In this document: positions 24,833 to 33,450 of the stretch, piece after piece
How the letters are laid out: each line of letters starts with the position of its first letter
Numbering within the stretch: position 1 is the stretch's first letter
From: VRUE01 sp963817945
Lineage (GTDB): Bacteria; Actinomycetota; Thermoleophilia; Solirubrobacterales; 70-9
NCBI GenBank assembly: GCA_963817945.1
Contig: CAWFQH010000005.1
Location: forward strand, 434,001-498,000
Length of the DNA stretch: 64,000 nt
Direction: 5' to 3'
Notes under the pieces: model-generated
The model's database searches: none
Seen by the model: only the letters and a program-made list of their open reading frames with translations
What the model was told of the DNA's origin: nothing
Position numbers and translations under genes: made by a program

Positions 24833-26592
24833 GCCACGCCCGCCGAGTCCTCAGCACGCTCCTCGCCGCCGTCGGCAAAGGATCGAACCGGGAAGGGGCG
24901 CTCGTCCAGCCACGGCTGGCGGCCGACCATGTCGGCGACGTTCACTTCGCCCTCCTCGGCCAGTCCCGTCGCCGCGTCGTAGATCCGGTAGCGCTGGCGC
25001 TGCACGTGGGCGGGCTGGGACTCCAGCGTCACCACCCGTAGCTCGCCCGGCTCGAATCCGCAGCGCTCCTGCACCGCCTCCAGCAGCCGCCGGTCGTGGA
25101 AGTGGCCGTCGCCGAAGTTGTAGCCGAGGACGACACCCGCGACCAGCTCGCCCTCGCGCACGTCGTAGGCGTCGATGTTGTCGACGGCGCGCGCGACGAG
25201 GCCGTTGAGGGCGCGCCCGTGCGAGTGCATCGAGCGGAAGGCGAGGCCTTTGTAGACAAGCACGTCGATCAGGTCCGGCTCGTAGAACTTCTCCAGCTGC
25301 TTGGTCACGATCGGCGCCGCCTTGACCAGGCAATGGTCAAGCTTCTCCTCTGCACCCCCATGCTTGCGGAACAGCCACTGGCTGGTTGCCCAGTTGCCGG
25401 CGTAGTAGCGCATCGAGGGCAGGAACGAGACCAGGTCGGGGCGGAAGTTGCCGAGGATCGGGATGCCGACGCAGGTCACCGCCAGCAGCGCGATCAGCAG
25501 CGGGTCGTCGAGGGTCGAAAACGGCACGTCGCCGTAATGGCCGAAGAGGAAGAGGAGGCCGAAGATCATGAAGACGTTCCACTCCAGCGGCACAGCCAGC
25601 GGGAAGGTGGAGAGGATGTGGAGGTGGAAGATCACCATCCCGGCGACGGCGATCGTCCCCAGCGTGCCACCCTGGCTGGCGAGCAGGATCGCCGGCAGCG
25701 TGAACTCCACCACCGTGCCCATGTGCGCCGTCAGGGCTCCCAGCCGCGAAGGCAGCAGATCGTCGGGGTGGTCCCGGTAGAGCCGCCGCTTCGCCGCCCG
25801 CGAGCGGTTCCAGGGCGTGTTGCTGATCATCACGGTCACGACGAAGGGGAAGTGGCGATTCAGCTTCGAGGAGGCGGCTCCCCACCAGATGCAGACGAAG
25901 ACCAGCTGGGCGGCGACGACAAGGTTCCCCACTGGGAAGAGGAAGATCAGCATCAGGTTGCCGTAGATCTCGGCCCGGGCGGCGAGGAAGGGCACCTTGT
26001 CGCGCAGACCGAGGGTGGCCAGCAGCGCCAGCGCGACGCCCACCGCGGCGGGATCGAGACGTCCCGCCGCCTCGGCGCTCGCATCGACGCCACCGCTAGT
26101 CACGAGATAGACGAGCGAGCCGAGCAGGCCCGCGTAGAGCGCCACGTCGAGCCAGGTGCGGGTCGTGCCGCGGGTCAGGGGTACCCGCCCCGGCCAGGGG
26201 GGCAGCCGGACCGACCCCGGCCGCAGCCAGTAGAGGACGCCACCGATCATCGGCGAGAAGCGCAGGGTCAGCGGCAGCGAGCCGGCGCCGAGACCCAGGA
26301 CCTCCCAGAGCATCGTCCAGACGACCGCCTTCTGGAAGACGATCGGCTCACTCCACCAGCTGCCGAGATCGCCGAGGCCGCCGATCCCCTCCGTCGTCGC
26401 CGCGATCGCCAGCAGTCCGCCGCCCGCGTAGGCGATCAGCTTGAGCACGTAGAGCAGGTAGACGGCGGGAGGCGTCCCGAAGCCGTTCAGCGCCCAGTCC
26501 TGCGCCAGCGGCTTGATCCGCTGCAGGTGCGGCAGCCGCCTCCACCCCTCGACGTCGTCGAAGGGCGGCGGTGCGGGCGTGAGCAGGCCCAT
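24829..26592 (-). CDS. DUF3556 multi-pass membrane protein
   Basis: 587 residues from ATG 26592. Starts MGLLTPAPPPFDD and has the early block DWALNGFGTPPAVYLLYVLK, as in mycobacterial DUF3556 proteins. About ten membrane helices (among them LIFLFPVGNLVVAAQLVFVC and VEFTLPAILLASQ) precede a soluble C-terminal domain of about 180 residues (GYNFGDGHFHDRRLLEAVQ). It resembles HTTM-type membrane enzymes but no function is established. It begins 2 bases after the epimerase stop and overlaps the oxidoreductase start, so all three are coupled. Confidence 0.8.
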   Translation of the reverse strand: MGLLTPAPPPFDDVEGWRRLPHLQRIKPLAQDWALNGFGTPPAVYLLYVLKLIAYAGGGLLAIAATTEGIGGLGDLGSWWSEPIVFQKAVVWTMLWEVLGLGAGSLPLTLRFSPMIGGVLYWLRPGSVRLPPWPGRVPLTRGTTRTWLDVALYAGLLGSLVYLVTSGGVDASAEAAGRLDPAAVGVALALLATLGLRDKVPFLAARAEIYGNLMLIFLFPVGNLVVAAQLVFVCIWWGAASSKLNRHFPFVVTVMISNTPWNRSRAAKRRLYRDHPDDLLPSRLGALTAHMGTVVEFTLPAILLASQGGTLGTIAVAGMVIFHLHILSTFPLAVPLEWNVFMIFGLLFLFGHYGDVPFSTLDDPLLIALLAVTCVGIPILGNFRPDLVSFLPSMRYYAGNWATSQWLFRKHGGAEEKLDHCLVKAAPIVTKQLEKFYEPDLIDVLVYKGLAFRSMHSHGRALNGLVARAVDNIDAYDVREGELVAGVVLGYNFGDGHFHDRRLLEAVQERCGFEPGELRVVTLESQPAHVQRQRYRIYDAATGLAEEGEVNVADMVGRQPWLDERPFPVRSFADGGEERAEDSAGVA

Positions 26593-26594
26593 CG

Positions 26595-27590
26595 CTACCG
26601 CGCTCGCACCGCGGCGACGGTCTCTCGCAGCGTCTCGCGGGCGTCGTGGTGGGGCATCCAGCGCAGCTCGCGGCGGGCACGCGAGGCGTCCATCAACATC
26701 GGCCGGCGCAGGGCCTCGATCCATGCCGCCTCGGCCGGCAAGAAGGGCAACAGGGCAACCGCCTCGGCAGCCGCGTCAACCGCGAGGTGCGGCGCCGGAA
26801 TCGCGTGCCAGCCGAGCTCTCGCGCGATATCGGAGACGGTCAGCTCCCCCGGCCCGGCGAGGTTGTAGATGCCCCGATCGCCGTGGCCCAGAGTTGCCGC
26901 CGCGAGCGCCGCGGCGACGTCGTCCTGGTGGACCAGCTGGAAGGGTACGCCGGGGTCGGGCAACACCGGCCGCAGTGAGGGCACGCGCCGCAACGCCCAG
27001 CGCATCGGGGCGGGAATCCGCTTGCCCAGTGCCATCAGCGGGATCAGGTCGAGCAGCAGGGTGGCGTCGGGGCCAGCGACGATGCAGGGTCGGAAGACGT
27101 AGGCGTCCGTGTCCGATCCCTCCAGGGCGCCAGCGAGCTCCTCCTCGACCGCCGCCTTGTCGGCCGAGTAGGGGTGGCGATCGGTTCCCCGCGCCGGCAG
27201 CTCCTCTGTGAGTAGCTGCGGCAGGTCGGCGCTGAAGCCATAGGCGGCGACCGACGAGGTGTACACGAGCCGTTTGGTGCCAGCGGCCGCCGCGGCCTCG
27301 AAGACGTTGCGCGATCCGAGCCGGTTGACCTCGCGCGTCTGCCCCGGCCCGGCGACGATCGCGAAGGCGAGGTGGACGACGACGTCGGCGCCCTCGACCA
27401 GCTCCTCGACCGAGCCGCGGTCGAGGATGTCGCCGCGCCTGTACTCGACCTTCTTCCAACCGTGGGCACTCGGGTCGAAGTAGCCCCGCGCCATCCCGGC
27501 GATCCGCCCCACCTCGGGCGAGCGCTCAAGCGCAGCGATGAACGGCTTGCCGATCTCGCCGGTAGGGCCGGTGACGGCGACGGTCAGCAT
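26595..27590 (-). CDS. NAD-dependent epimerase/dehydratase (extended SDR)
   Basis: 331 residues from ATG 27590 (ATG 27599 also possible). Rossmann motif VAVTGPTGEIGKPF, GDILDRGSVEELV, then VYTSSVAAYGFSAD with the catalytic serine and YSADK as the YxxxK motif. The length and Ser-Tyr-Lys triad fit an active sugar- or steroid-type epimerase/reductase. First gene of the epimerase-DUF3556-oxidoreductase operon. Confidence 0.85.
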   Translation of the reverse strand: MLTVAVTGPTGEIGKPFIAALERSPEVGRIAGMARGYFDPSAHGWKKVEYRRGDILDRGSVEELVEGADVVVHLAFAIVAGPGQTREVNRLGSRNVFEAAAAAGTKRLVYTSSVAAYGFSADLPQLLTEELPARGTDRHPYSADKAAVEEELAGALEGSDTDAYVFRPCIVAGPDATLLLDLIPLMALGKRIPAPMRWALRRVPSLRPVLPDPGVPFQLVHQDDVAAALAAATLGHGDRGIYNLAGPGELTVSDIARELGWHAIPAPHLAVDAAAEAVALLPFLPAEAAWIEALRRPMLMDASRARRELRWMPHHDARETLRETVAAVRAR

Positions 27591-27657
27591 GGCCGGCATT
27601 CTGGCACCGACGTGCCGTGGATTTAGCGCCCATATGGGCCGCATGAGTCATGGCACG

Positions 27658-28395
27658 TCAGCGGCTGGGCAGGCCGGGGCCACTGCGGGCCCACTCGACC
27701 TGGACCTCGCCCTCGGCGCGGGAGCGGCCCTCGACGTCGTCCCACTCGTGCAGCATCCGCTTCAGATTCGCCACCGCCTCGGGCGGGTGCGCGGCCACCG
27801 AGGTTGCCAGCTCGACGGCAACCTCCTCGGTCGTCGCCGCCGGCGCTACCCGGTTGACAAGGCCAAGGCGCAGCGCCTCGTCGGCACCGACAGTGCGCGA
27901 GGTGAGCAGCAGGTACTTGGCGGCGGCGAGGCCGCAGAGGGTGACGAGGCGGGCCGGGCCGACCGGGACGCCCAGCGCCGCGCCCGGGAAGCGCATCCGC
28001 AGATTGGCGCCGCCGACCCGCATGTCGCAGGCAATCGCCACCTCGGCGCCGCCCCCGACAACGTCGCCGTGGCAGACCGCAACCGTTGGCTTCGGGAAGG
28101 CGACGACGGCGTCGTAGAGCTCGGCGAAGAGCTGCATCCGTCGCACCTTGCCCTCCTCGTCGAGCTGCTCCTTGACGTCGGCGCCGGCCGAGAGGCCCAT
28201 CTGATCGGAGGAGCTGATGACCAGCACGCGGACCGCGTCGTCGCCCCGCGCCACGGCCAGGTGCTCGCGCATCTCAACCAGCATCTGCGTGTCCATCGCG
28301 TTGCGCGCCTCTGGCCGTTCGAGGCGCAGCAGCGCGACTCCTCGCTCGTCGACCCCGTATCCGGTCCGCCGCTGGCCCTGGCCGTCGCCGTTCAT
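27658..28395 (-). CDS. Enoyl-CoA hydratase/isomerase-family protein
   Basis: 245 residues, a crotonase core. Oxyanion-hole segments LSAGADVKEQL and CHGDVVGGGAEVAIACDMR. The first catalytic glutamate position is present in GGGAEVA. The segment where hydratases keep a second glutamate reads FPGAALGVPVGPA, so classical hydration is uncertain and an isomerase or other crotonase reaction is as likely. It ends upstream of pth on the same strand in reverse order: pth starts the unit and ends 12 bases before this ATG. Confidence 0.8.
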   Translation of the reverse strand: MNGDGQGQRRTGYGVDERGVALLRLERPEARNAMDTQMLVEMREHLAVARGDDAVRVLVISSSDQMGLSAGADVKEQLDEEGKVRRMQLFAELYDAVVAFPKPTVAVCHGDVVGGGAEVAIACDMRVGGANLRMRFPGAALGVPVGPARLVTLCGLAAAKYLLLTSRTVGADEALRLGLVNRVAPAATTEEVAVELATSVAAHPPEAVANLKRMLHEWDDVEGRSRAEGEVQVEWARSGPGLPSR

Positions 28396-28407
28396 CGCGC
28401 GAAGAAC

Positions 28408-29016
28408 CTAGTCGATCCCCTGCTCGCCGAGCCGCTGCACCAGCCGCTCGGCCTCGTCGGCGGCGCGCCCCACCAGCACGGCGACCTCCTCGCGCGGCTC
28501 GCGGAAGCGACCGAGGACGTAGGCGGAGACGACGTCCGGGTCGGTCGAGTCGGGCCGCCCGACGCCGGCCCGCACGCGCCAGAACTCCCTCGACCCGAGC
28601 CCCCGCTCGAGGCTCTTGAGGCCGTTGTGCCCGGCCAAGCCGCCGCCGAGGCGGCTCTGCACCTCGCCGAAGGGAAGGTCGATCTCGTCATGGAGGACGA
28701 CCAGCTGATCGAGCGGCGCCTTGAGCGAGCCGCGCGCCGGCCCGACGCAGTCGCCGGAGGCGTTCATGTAGGTCTGCGGCAGCAGGATCGCTACCCGAGG
28801 GCCGCCCGGGCCGGTCCGCCCTTCGGCGAGCAGACCGCCGAAGCGCTTCTTCGCCCGCGGCAGATCCCAGCGGCGCGAGAGCTCGGCGCCGATCTCGAAG
28901 CCGATGCTGTGCCTGGTCGCCGCGTGCTCGGAGCCCGGGTTGCCAAGGCCGACGATCAGGATCCGGTCGCCCTGTTCGCCCTCGCCGCGATCGACGCGGC
29001 GGCGGAAAATCGACAT
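28408..29016 (-). CDS. pth: Peptidyl-tRNA hydrolase
   Basis: 202 residues. It recycles peptidyl-tRNA dropped from ribosomes. Signatures: LIVGLGNPGSEHAATRHSIG (catalytic histidine in TRHSIGF), LPQTYMNASGD, HDEIDLPFGEV and GGLAGHNGLKSL. A short Arg-rich extension of 16 residues precedes the core. It follows rplY by 36 bases, the same pair as in M. tuberculosis (Rv1014c-Rv1015c), joining two translation-maintenance proteins. Confidence 0.96.
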   Translation of the reverse strand: MSIFRRRVDRGEGEQGDRILIVGLGNPGSEHAATRHSIGFEIGAELSRRWDLPRAKKRFGGLLAEGRTGPGGPRVAILLPQTYMNASGDCVGPARGSLKAPLDQLVVLHDEIDLPFGEVQSRLGGGLAGHNGLKSLERGLGSREFWRVRAGVGRPDSTDPDVVSAYVLGRFREPREEVAVLVGRAADEAERLVQRLGEQGID

Positions 29017-29052
29017 GAAACGACTATCCGGGGATCCGGGCCGCCACGGGGG

Positions 29053-29745
29053 CTACTCCCCGCCGGAGTCGCCCGAGTCGCCGCCCTCGCCCTCGCCGCC
29101 CTCTTCGGCGGCCGGGGCCTCGCCCTCCTCGCCGACAAGCTCGGTCTCCTCCTCAACGGAAGGCTCGGGCTCTTCCTCGACGCGAGGGGGCGAGAGGGTC
29201 GCGATCGTGATCTCCTCGGGATCGTCGGCGGCGAACTTGACGCCGTCGGGGACGGGAACGGCCGAGAGCTGCAGGGTGTCATTGATCTCCATCGCCGAGA
29301 CGTCGGCGACGATCCGCTCGGGGATGTCGGTCGGCAGCGCCTCGACGGTGATCTCGCGGGTGACGTGCTCGAGCACGCCGCCACCCTTGACGCCGGGGGC
29401 GGTCTCGACGCCTTCGAGCTCGATCGCGACCTCGGCCTGGATCGCCTCGTCCAGCTTCACTTCCTGCAAGTCGATGTGCTCGAGGTTGCCGCGGATCGGG
29501 TGCAGCTGCTGCTCCTTGACGACCACCGGGACTGCTTTGGAGCCCTCCAGCTCGAGGTCGAAGAGCGCCTGGCCTCCGGCCAGCACCGTGCGCACGTCGC
29601 GATCGGCGACCTGGAAGGCGCGCGCCTCTTTGCCGCCGCCGTATACGACGCCGAGCACGAGCCCGCTGCGGCGCAGGCGGCGGGAGCCGCGCGAGCCGAA
29701 CTCGGCCCGGGGCGCAGCCTTGAGCTTTTCGCGTGCAGCGGCCAT
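29053..29745 (-). CDS. rplY: Ribosomal protein bL25, CTC (long) form
   Basis: 230 residues from ATG 29745. The N-terminal L25 domain that binds 5S rRNA covers about 90 residues (SRRLRRSGLVLGVVYGG, HPIRGNLEHIDLQEV). The TL5/CTC C-terminal beta domain follows (VTREITVEALPTDIPE, then EITIATLSPPRVEEE). A Glu/Gly-rich acidic tail of about 45 residues ends the protein; such tails are common in actinobacterial CTC proteins. Confidence 0.95.
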   Translation of the reverse strand: MAAAREKLKAAPRAEFGSRGSRRLRRSGLVLGVVYGGGKEARAFQVADRDVRTVLAGGQALFDLELEGSKAVPVVVKEQQLHPIRGNLEHIDLQEVKLDEAIQAEVAIELEGVETAPGVKGGGVLEHVTREITVEALPTDIPERIVADVSAMEINDTLQLSAVPVPDGVKFAADDPEEITIATLSPPRVEEEPEPSVEEETELVGEEGEAPAAEEGGEGEGGDSGDSGGE

Positions 29746-29802
29746 CGGACGGGAGAGGATAGAGAAACGAGCGCGAGTCCGAGCCTGTGACAACCTTCAG
29801 GC

Positions 29803-31245
29803 GTGGCCGGCGACTCCAAGGACTCCAAGATCCCCAAGGGCCGCATCCGCCGCTCGGCGAAGCTCGGCTCGATCGTCGGCGTGCAGGGCGCCCGCTACGC
29901 CGGCACCAAGGCGACCAATGTCGCCCGCTCCGAGGAGGAGAGCAAGGAGCGACTAGAGCAGCGCCATCTGGAGACGGCGATGAAGATGGTCGGCACGCTC
30001 GGCCAGATGAAGGGCGCGGCGATGAAGCTGGGGCAGTTCGCCTCCTTCATCGACACCGAATTCCTCCCTGAGGAGTACAGCGAGATCTACCAGGAGCAGC
30101 TGGCAAAGCTGCGCACCTCGGCGCCGCCGATGCCCTGGGAGAAGGTCGAGAAGGTGCTGCTGGAGGAGTACGAGGGCGAACCTGTCTCGGAGCTGTTCGC
30201 CGAGTTCGAGCAGGAGGCCTTCGCCGCCGCCTCGATCGGCCAGGTCCACCGGGCCGAGCTGATCGACGGGCGCCGGGTCGCGGTCAAGATCCAGTACCCG
30301 GGCATCGCCGAGGCGCTTGACGCCGACCTGCGCAACGCCGGCATGCTGGTCCGCCTCGCCCGCGCCCTGGCACCGGGGCTCGACGCCAAGGCGATCGCCC
30401 ATGAGATCCGCGAGCGGGTGATGGAGGAGCTCGACTACGAGTACGAGGCGCAGAACCAGCGCAGCTTCGCCCGCGCCTACCGCGACCACCCCTTCGTCTA
30501 CGTGCCGGAAGTGATCACGCGGCTCTCGCGCCGCCGCGTCCTTGTCACGGAGTTAGTCGAGGGGATCGACTTCGAGCAGATCAAGGAGCGGCCGCACGAG
30601 GAGCGCAGCCGCTTCGGCGAGATCGTCTTCCGCGGCAGCTTCGGCTCGATTTACCACCTGCAGCACTTCAACGCCGACCCCCACCCGGGCAACTACATCC
30701 TGATGGCCGACGGCCGCGTCGCCTTTCTCGACTTCGGGATGACGAAGAAGCTCGACCACGAGCAGATCGTGCTCGAGCAGCGGGCCATCGACGCCGCCTT
30801 CCACGACGACCCAGAGGAGTTCCGCCGGGCGCTGCACGACCTCGGCTTCATCAAGAGCCCCTCCAAGCTCGACGCCGAACGGCTGATGGAGCACACGATG
30901 GCGATCGGCGGCTGGTACATCGAGGACCGCGAGATCGAGATCACGCCGCGGCGGGTGATGAAGATCATCGAGTCGACCAACGACCCGCGCTCGGAGTACT
31001 ACGACCTGATGCGGCGCGAGTCGATCCCGGCCGAGGAGCTGATGGGACGGCGAATGGAAATCGGCGTCGTCGCCGTGCTCGGACAACTGCGGGCGAAGCG
31101 CAACTGGCACCGGATCATGCGCGAGTGGGTCTACGCAGATCCGCCTGCAACCGAGCTGGGCGAGCAGGAGTGGGAGTACTTCGAGGGAAGAGGTGTCCAG
31201 CAGACCCCGATTGTCGAGCGGTCCCTGGAAGGAGAGCAGCGATGA
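29803..31245 (+). CDS. ABC1/UbiB-family atypical kinase
   Basis: 480 residues from GTG 29803. Hallmarks of the UbiB group: the KxGQ motif in AAMKLGQFAS, the Ala-rich loop FAAASIGQVHRAEL in place of the P-loop, the lysine in VAVKIQYPGI, the catalytic FNADPHPGNYI and the metal LDFGMTKK. It probably acts as an ATPase on lipid or quinone metabolism at the membrane. It contains a TTA codon near 30553 (TELVEG), a rare codon read by the tRNA at 3636. The last 4 bases overlap the next gene. Confidence 0.92.
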   Translation: MAGDSKDSKIPKGRIRRSAKLGSIVGVQGARYAGTKATNVARSEEESKERLEQRHLETAMKMVGTLGQMKGAAMKLGQFASFIDTEFLPEEYSEIYQEQLAKLRTSAPPMPWEKVEKVLLEEYEGEPVSELFAEFEQEAFAAASIGQVHRAELIDGRRVAVKIQYPGIAEALDADLRNAGMLVRLARALAPGLDAKAIAHEIRERVMEELDYEYEAQNQRSFARAYRDHPFVYVPEVITRLSRRRVLVTELVEGIDFEQIKERPHEERSRFGEIVFRGSFGSIYHLQHFNADPHPGNYILMADGRVAFLDFGMTKKLDHEQIVLEQRAIDAAFHDDPEEFRRALHDLGFIKSPSKLDAERLMEHTMAIGGWYIEDREIEITPRRVMKIIESTNDPRSEYYDLMRRESIPAEELMGRRMEIGVVAVLGQLRAKRNWHRIMREWVYADPPATELGEQEWEYFEGRGVQQTPIVERSLEGEQR

Positions 31246-32105
31246 GGAGGATTCGGCGCGGTTGGCAGCTGACGAAGAAGAGCTGGGCGCTGCTGCGCGC
31301 GAACCCGGCCCTGCTGCGCTTCCCGCTCTACGGCGGCGTGGCGACGATCCTCTGCGCGGCGATCGTGATCGGGCCCGGCGTCTACCTGATCGACGACGGC
31401 GAGGTCGCCTTCGGCGGTCCGCTGGCGGTGATCGGTTTCTACCTGCTGGCCCTGATCGGCTTCTACTTCAGCGTCGGCCTCGCCGCTGCCGCCGACATGA
31501 TCTTCCACGGCCGCGATGCGACCGTCTCCGACGGACTCGCGGTCGCCCGCAGCCGCTTCTCGCAGATCGCCGGGTGGGCGGCGGTCTCGGCAGTGGTGGG
31601 GGTAGTGCTCAGCGCCCTGGAGAACCAGACCGGGATCCTGGGCAGCATCTTTGGCCGCCTGCTGGCGGTCGGCTGGTCGCTGATCACCTTCCTCGCGGCG
31701 CCGGTGGTCGCCCTGGAGGGCACCGGGCCGTTCGAGACCCTGAAACGCTCCGGCAGCCTCTTCAAATCGCGCTGGGGCCAGCAGATCACCGGCAACATCG
31801 CGATCGGTGGCGCCGTCTTCCTTTTCGGCATCCTGCCCAGCATGTTGCTGATCGGGGCCGGGATCGCGATCTGGGCCTCGGCCAGCTTCGTCGGCGCCCT
31901 GCTGGCGGTGGTAGGTGTCATCGGCTTCGCCATCTCAATGCTCATTAACAGCGCCCTCAGCGGCATCTTCGGCGTCGCCCTCTACCGCTACGCGCTCGAC
32001 AACGAGACGGTCGGCGGCTTCACCGCCGAGGAGCTGGAGTCGGCGGTTAAGCCCCGCCGCGGCGGCCGCAACGCACCGCCGACGGCAACCCCCGGCACGG
32101 TTTAG
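31242..32105 (+). CDS. Multi-pass membrane protein (DUF6159-like)
   Basis: 287 residues from ATG 31242, overlapping the kinase stop (ATGA), with GGAAGGAGA upstream. The N-terminus reads GWQLTKKSWALLRANPALL, then about six helices (TILCAAIVIGPGVYLI, VIGFYLLALIGFYFSVGLAA, AVGWSLITFLAAPVVALEG). The block GPFETLKRSGSLFKSRWGQQ is typical of this family. Function is unknown; coupling to a UbiB kinase suggests membrane-lipid work. A strong hairpin follows its stop. Confidence 0.8.
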   Translation: MRRIRRGWQLTKKSWALLRANPALLRFPLYGGVATILCAAIVIGPGVYLIDDGEVAFGGPLAVIGFYLLALIGFYFSVGLAAAADMIFHGRDATVSDGLAVARSRFSQIAGWAAVSAVVGVVLSALENQTGILGSIFGRLLAVGWSLITFLAAPVVALEGTGPFETLKRSGSLFKSRWGQQITGNIAIGGAVFLFGILPSMLLIGAGIAIWASASFVGALLAVVGVIGFAISMLINSALSGIFGVALYRYALDNETVGGFTAEELESAVKPRRGGRNAPPTATPGTV

Positions 32106-32117
32106 CCGCCTACGGCC

Positions 32118-32166
32118 GCCGACGGGCCTAAAACGGCACTCCTAGTGCCGTTTTAGGCCCGTCGGC
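32118..32166. terminator. Perfect 22-bp bidirectional terminator hairpin
   Basis: Arms 32118-32139 and 32145-32166 are exact reverse complements around a 5-nt loop (tccta); CTAAAA and TTTTAG blocks sit inside the arms, giving short A/T tracts. It lies between convergent genes, 12 bases after the membrane-protein stop. The stop codon of the GDPD gene (TAA, 32153-32155) is inside the right arm. Confidence 0.85.
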
Positions 32167-32917
32167 TGGAAAGGGCGGCGAAGAGGCGGGGGTCGTTCGA
32201 GCAGAGACCGGTGACCCCGGCGGCGACCAGCTTGCGCATGCGCGGCAGGTCGTCGACCGTCCAGGCGATCAGCTCGATGCCGGCACCGTCCGCGACCCGG
32301 GCGAGGCGGGGACTGACGAGCGGGTGGTAAACCCACATTGAGTCGACCCCCATCCGTGGCAGCGCTTTGGCGGCGATCGCCGGCAGGCGGCGGCGCATCG
32401 CCACCAGCGCCGCCAGCATCGGCCCGCGCGCCCAGCGCTTCGAGGCCCAGTCCTTGGTCACTTTGGGATAGGTCCAGCCGCGCCGCAGGCCTGACTCCAG
32501 CTCGCGGATGCGGGCCAAACTGGACAGCTCCATGGTCGAGATCATCGCCCGGCCGAACAGGTCGCGCTCGCGCAGCGCCGCGACGATCTCCGCCTCGCGG
32601 CCGGCCAGCTTGATGTCGAGGTCGATCTCGACCCGGTCGAGGGGCGGCTGCAGGAAGGCGTCGAGCGCCTCGGCCAGGGTGAGCGGCGTACGGCGCTCGG
32701 CGTCGTGCCAGTCGTGCGCGATGAGGAGTGGCGCCCGCTCGGAGGCCGGCACCCGCGGGTGGCCATCGCGCGTCCACAGCACGTCGATCTCAATCGTGTC
32801 GACCCCCGCCTCGACGGCGGCGCGAAAGCTCTCCTCGGTATTGCCGGGAGCGACCAGGTCGGCCCCCTTGTGGCCGACCAGGCGCAGTTTCGTGCGGCGC
32901 TCACTTGCTTTGAGCAT
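32153..32917 (-). CDS. ugpQ: Glycerophosphodiester phosphodiesterase
   Basis: 254 residues. Splits glycerophosphodiesters to glycerol 3-phosphate and an alcohol. Core: VGHKGADLVAPGNTEESF (catalytic His16), DTIEIDVLWTRDGHP, LLIAHDWHDAERRT (second histidine), EIDLDIK, then IAWTVDDLPRMRKLVAAGV and LCSNDP near the end. No signal peptide, so cytoplasmic. The last residues and stop are encoded inside the terminator hairpin. Confidence 0.92.
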   Translation of the reverse strand: MLKASERRTKLRLVGHKGADLVAPGNTEESFRAAVEAGVDTIEIDVLWTRDGHPRVPASERAPLLIAHDWHDAERRTPLTLAEALDAFLQPPLDRVEIDLDIKLAGREAEIVAALRERDLFGRAMISTMELSSLARIRELESGLRRGWTYPKVTKDWASKRWARGPMLAALVAMRRRLPAIAAKALPRMGVDSMWVYHPLVSPRLARVADGAGIELIAWTVDDLPRMRKLVAAGVTGLCSNDPRLFAALSSRRA

Positions 32918-32975
32918 CGGGGCAGCGTAGTGGGCGGCGGCAGCCAGCCCGTCCGCTGCTCCGGCGGCGAACGCC

Positions 32976-33422
32976 TCAGTCCGGACGAATTACCATCAGG
33001 ACCAGGACCGCGGCGACGATCAGCAGGTTGAGCCTGGCGACGATCGGCACCCAGTTGCGCCCGGGCGGGGGCGGCTGGCCACTTTCGAGCCCGGCGATGC
33101 CCGCGGCGGCCTTGGGGCCGAGGTAGAAGATCCCGATCGCGGTGGAGACCACCAGCCCGACCATGCCGAGCTGGATCCAGAGCGCATCCCAGCTGTAGAA
33201 GCTCTCGGTCAGCCAAATCCCGAAGACCAAGGTGATCAGGGACAGCGTCGGAAAGACGTACTTGCCGAGAAACTTGGCGAAGCGCATCGCCACCAGCATC
33301 GTCGCCGGTTCGCCGCTGCGCGCGCCCAGGGTCATCGCCACGTTGACTGCGAAGCCGGTGCCGACCCAGAGCGCCGCCGCTAGGACGTGGATGCTCTTGA
33401 CGACCGTGTACTCGTCGACCAT
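32976..33422 (-). CDS. DUF2269-like four-helix membrane protein
   Basis: 148 residues with four hydrophobic helices: VVKSIHVLAAALWVGTGFAV, GKYVFPTLSLITLVFGIWL, GMVGLVVSTAIGIFYLG and LNLLIVAAVLVLMVIRP. The His-x-Leu and Trp-Val-Gly-Thr-Gly pattern in helix 1 recalls the CopD/DUF2269 group of small, possibly haem- or metal-linked membrane proteins. Function unknown. It follows prs by 28 bases on the same strand, perhaps in one transcript. Confidence 0.75.
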   Translation of the reverse strand: MVDEYTVVKSIHVLAAALWVGTGFAVNVAMTLGARSGEPATMLVAMRFAKFLGKYVFPTLSLITLVFGIWLTESFYSWDALWIQLGMVGLVVSTAIGIFYLGPKAAAGIAGLESGQPPPPGRNWVPIVARLNLLIVAAVLVLMVIRPD

Positions 33423-33450
33423 GGTCAGGCGAGCCTAGCCACCGCCCCCG

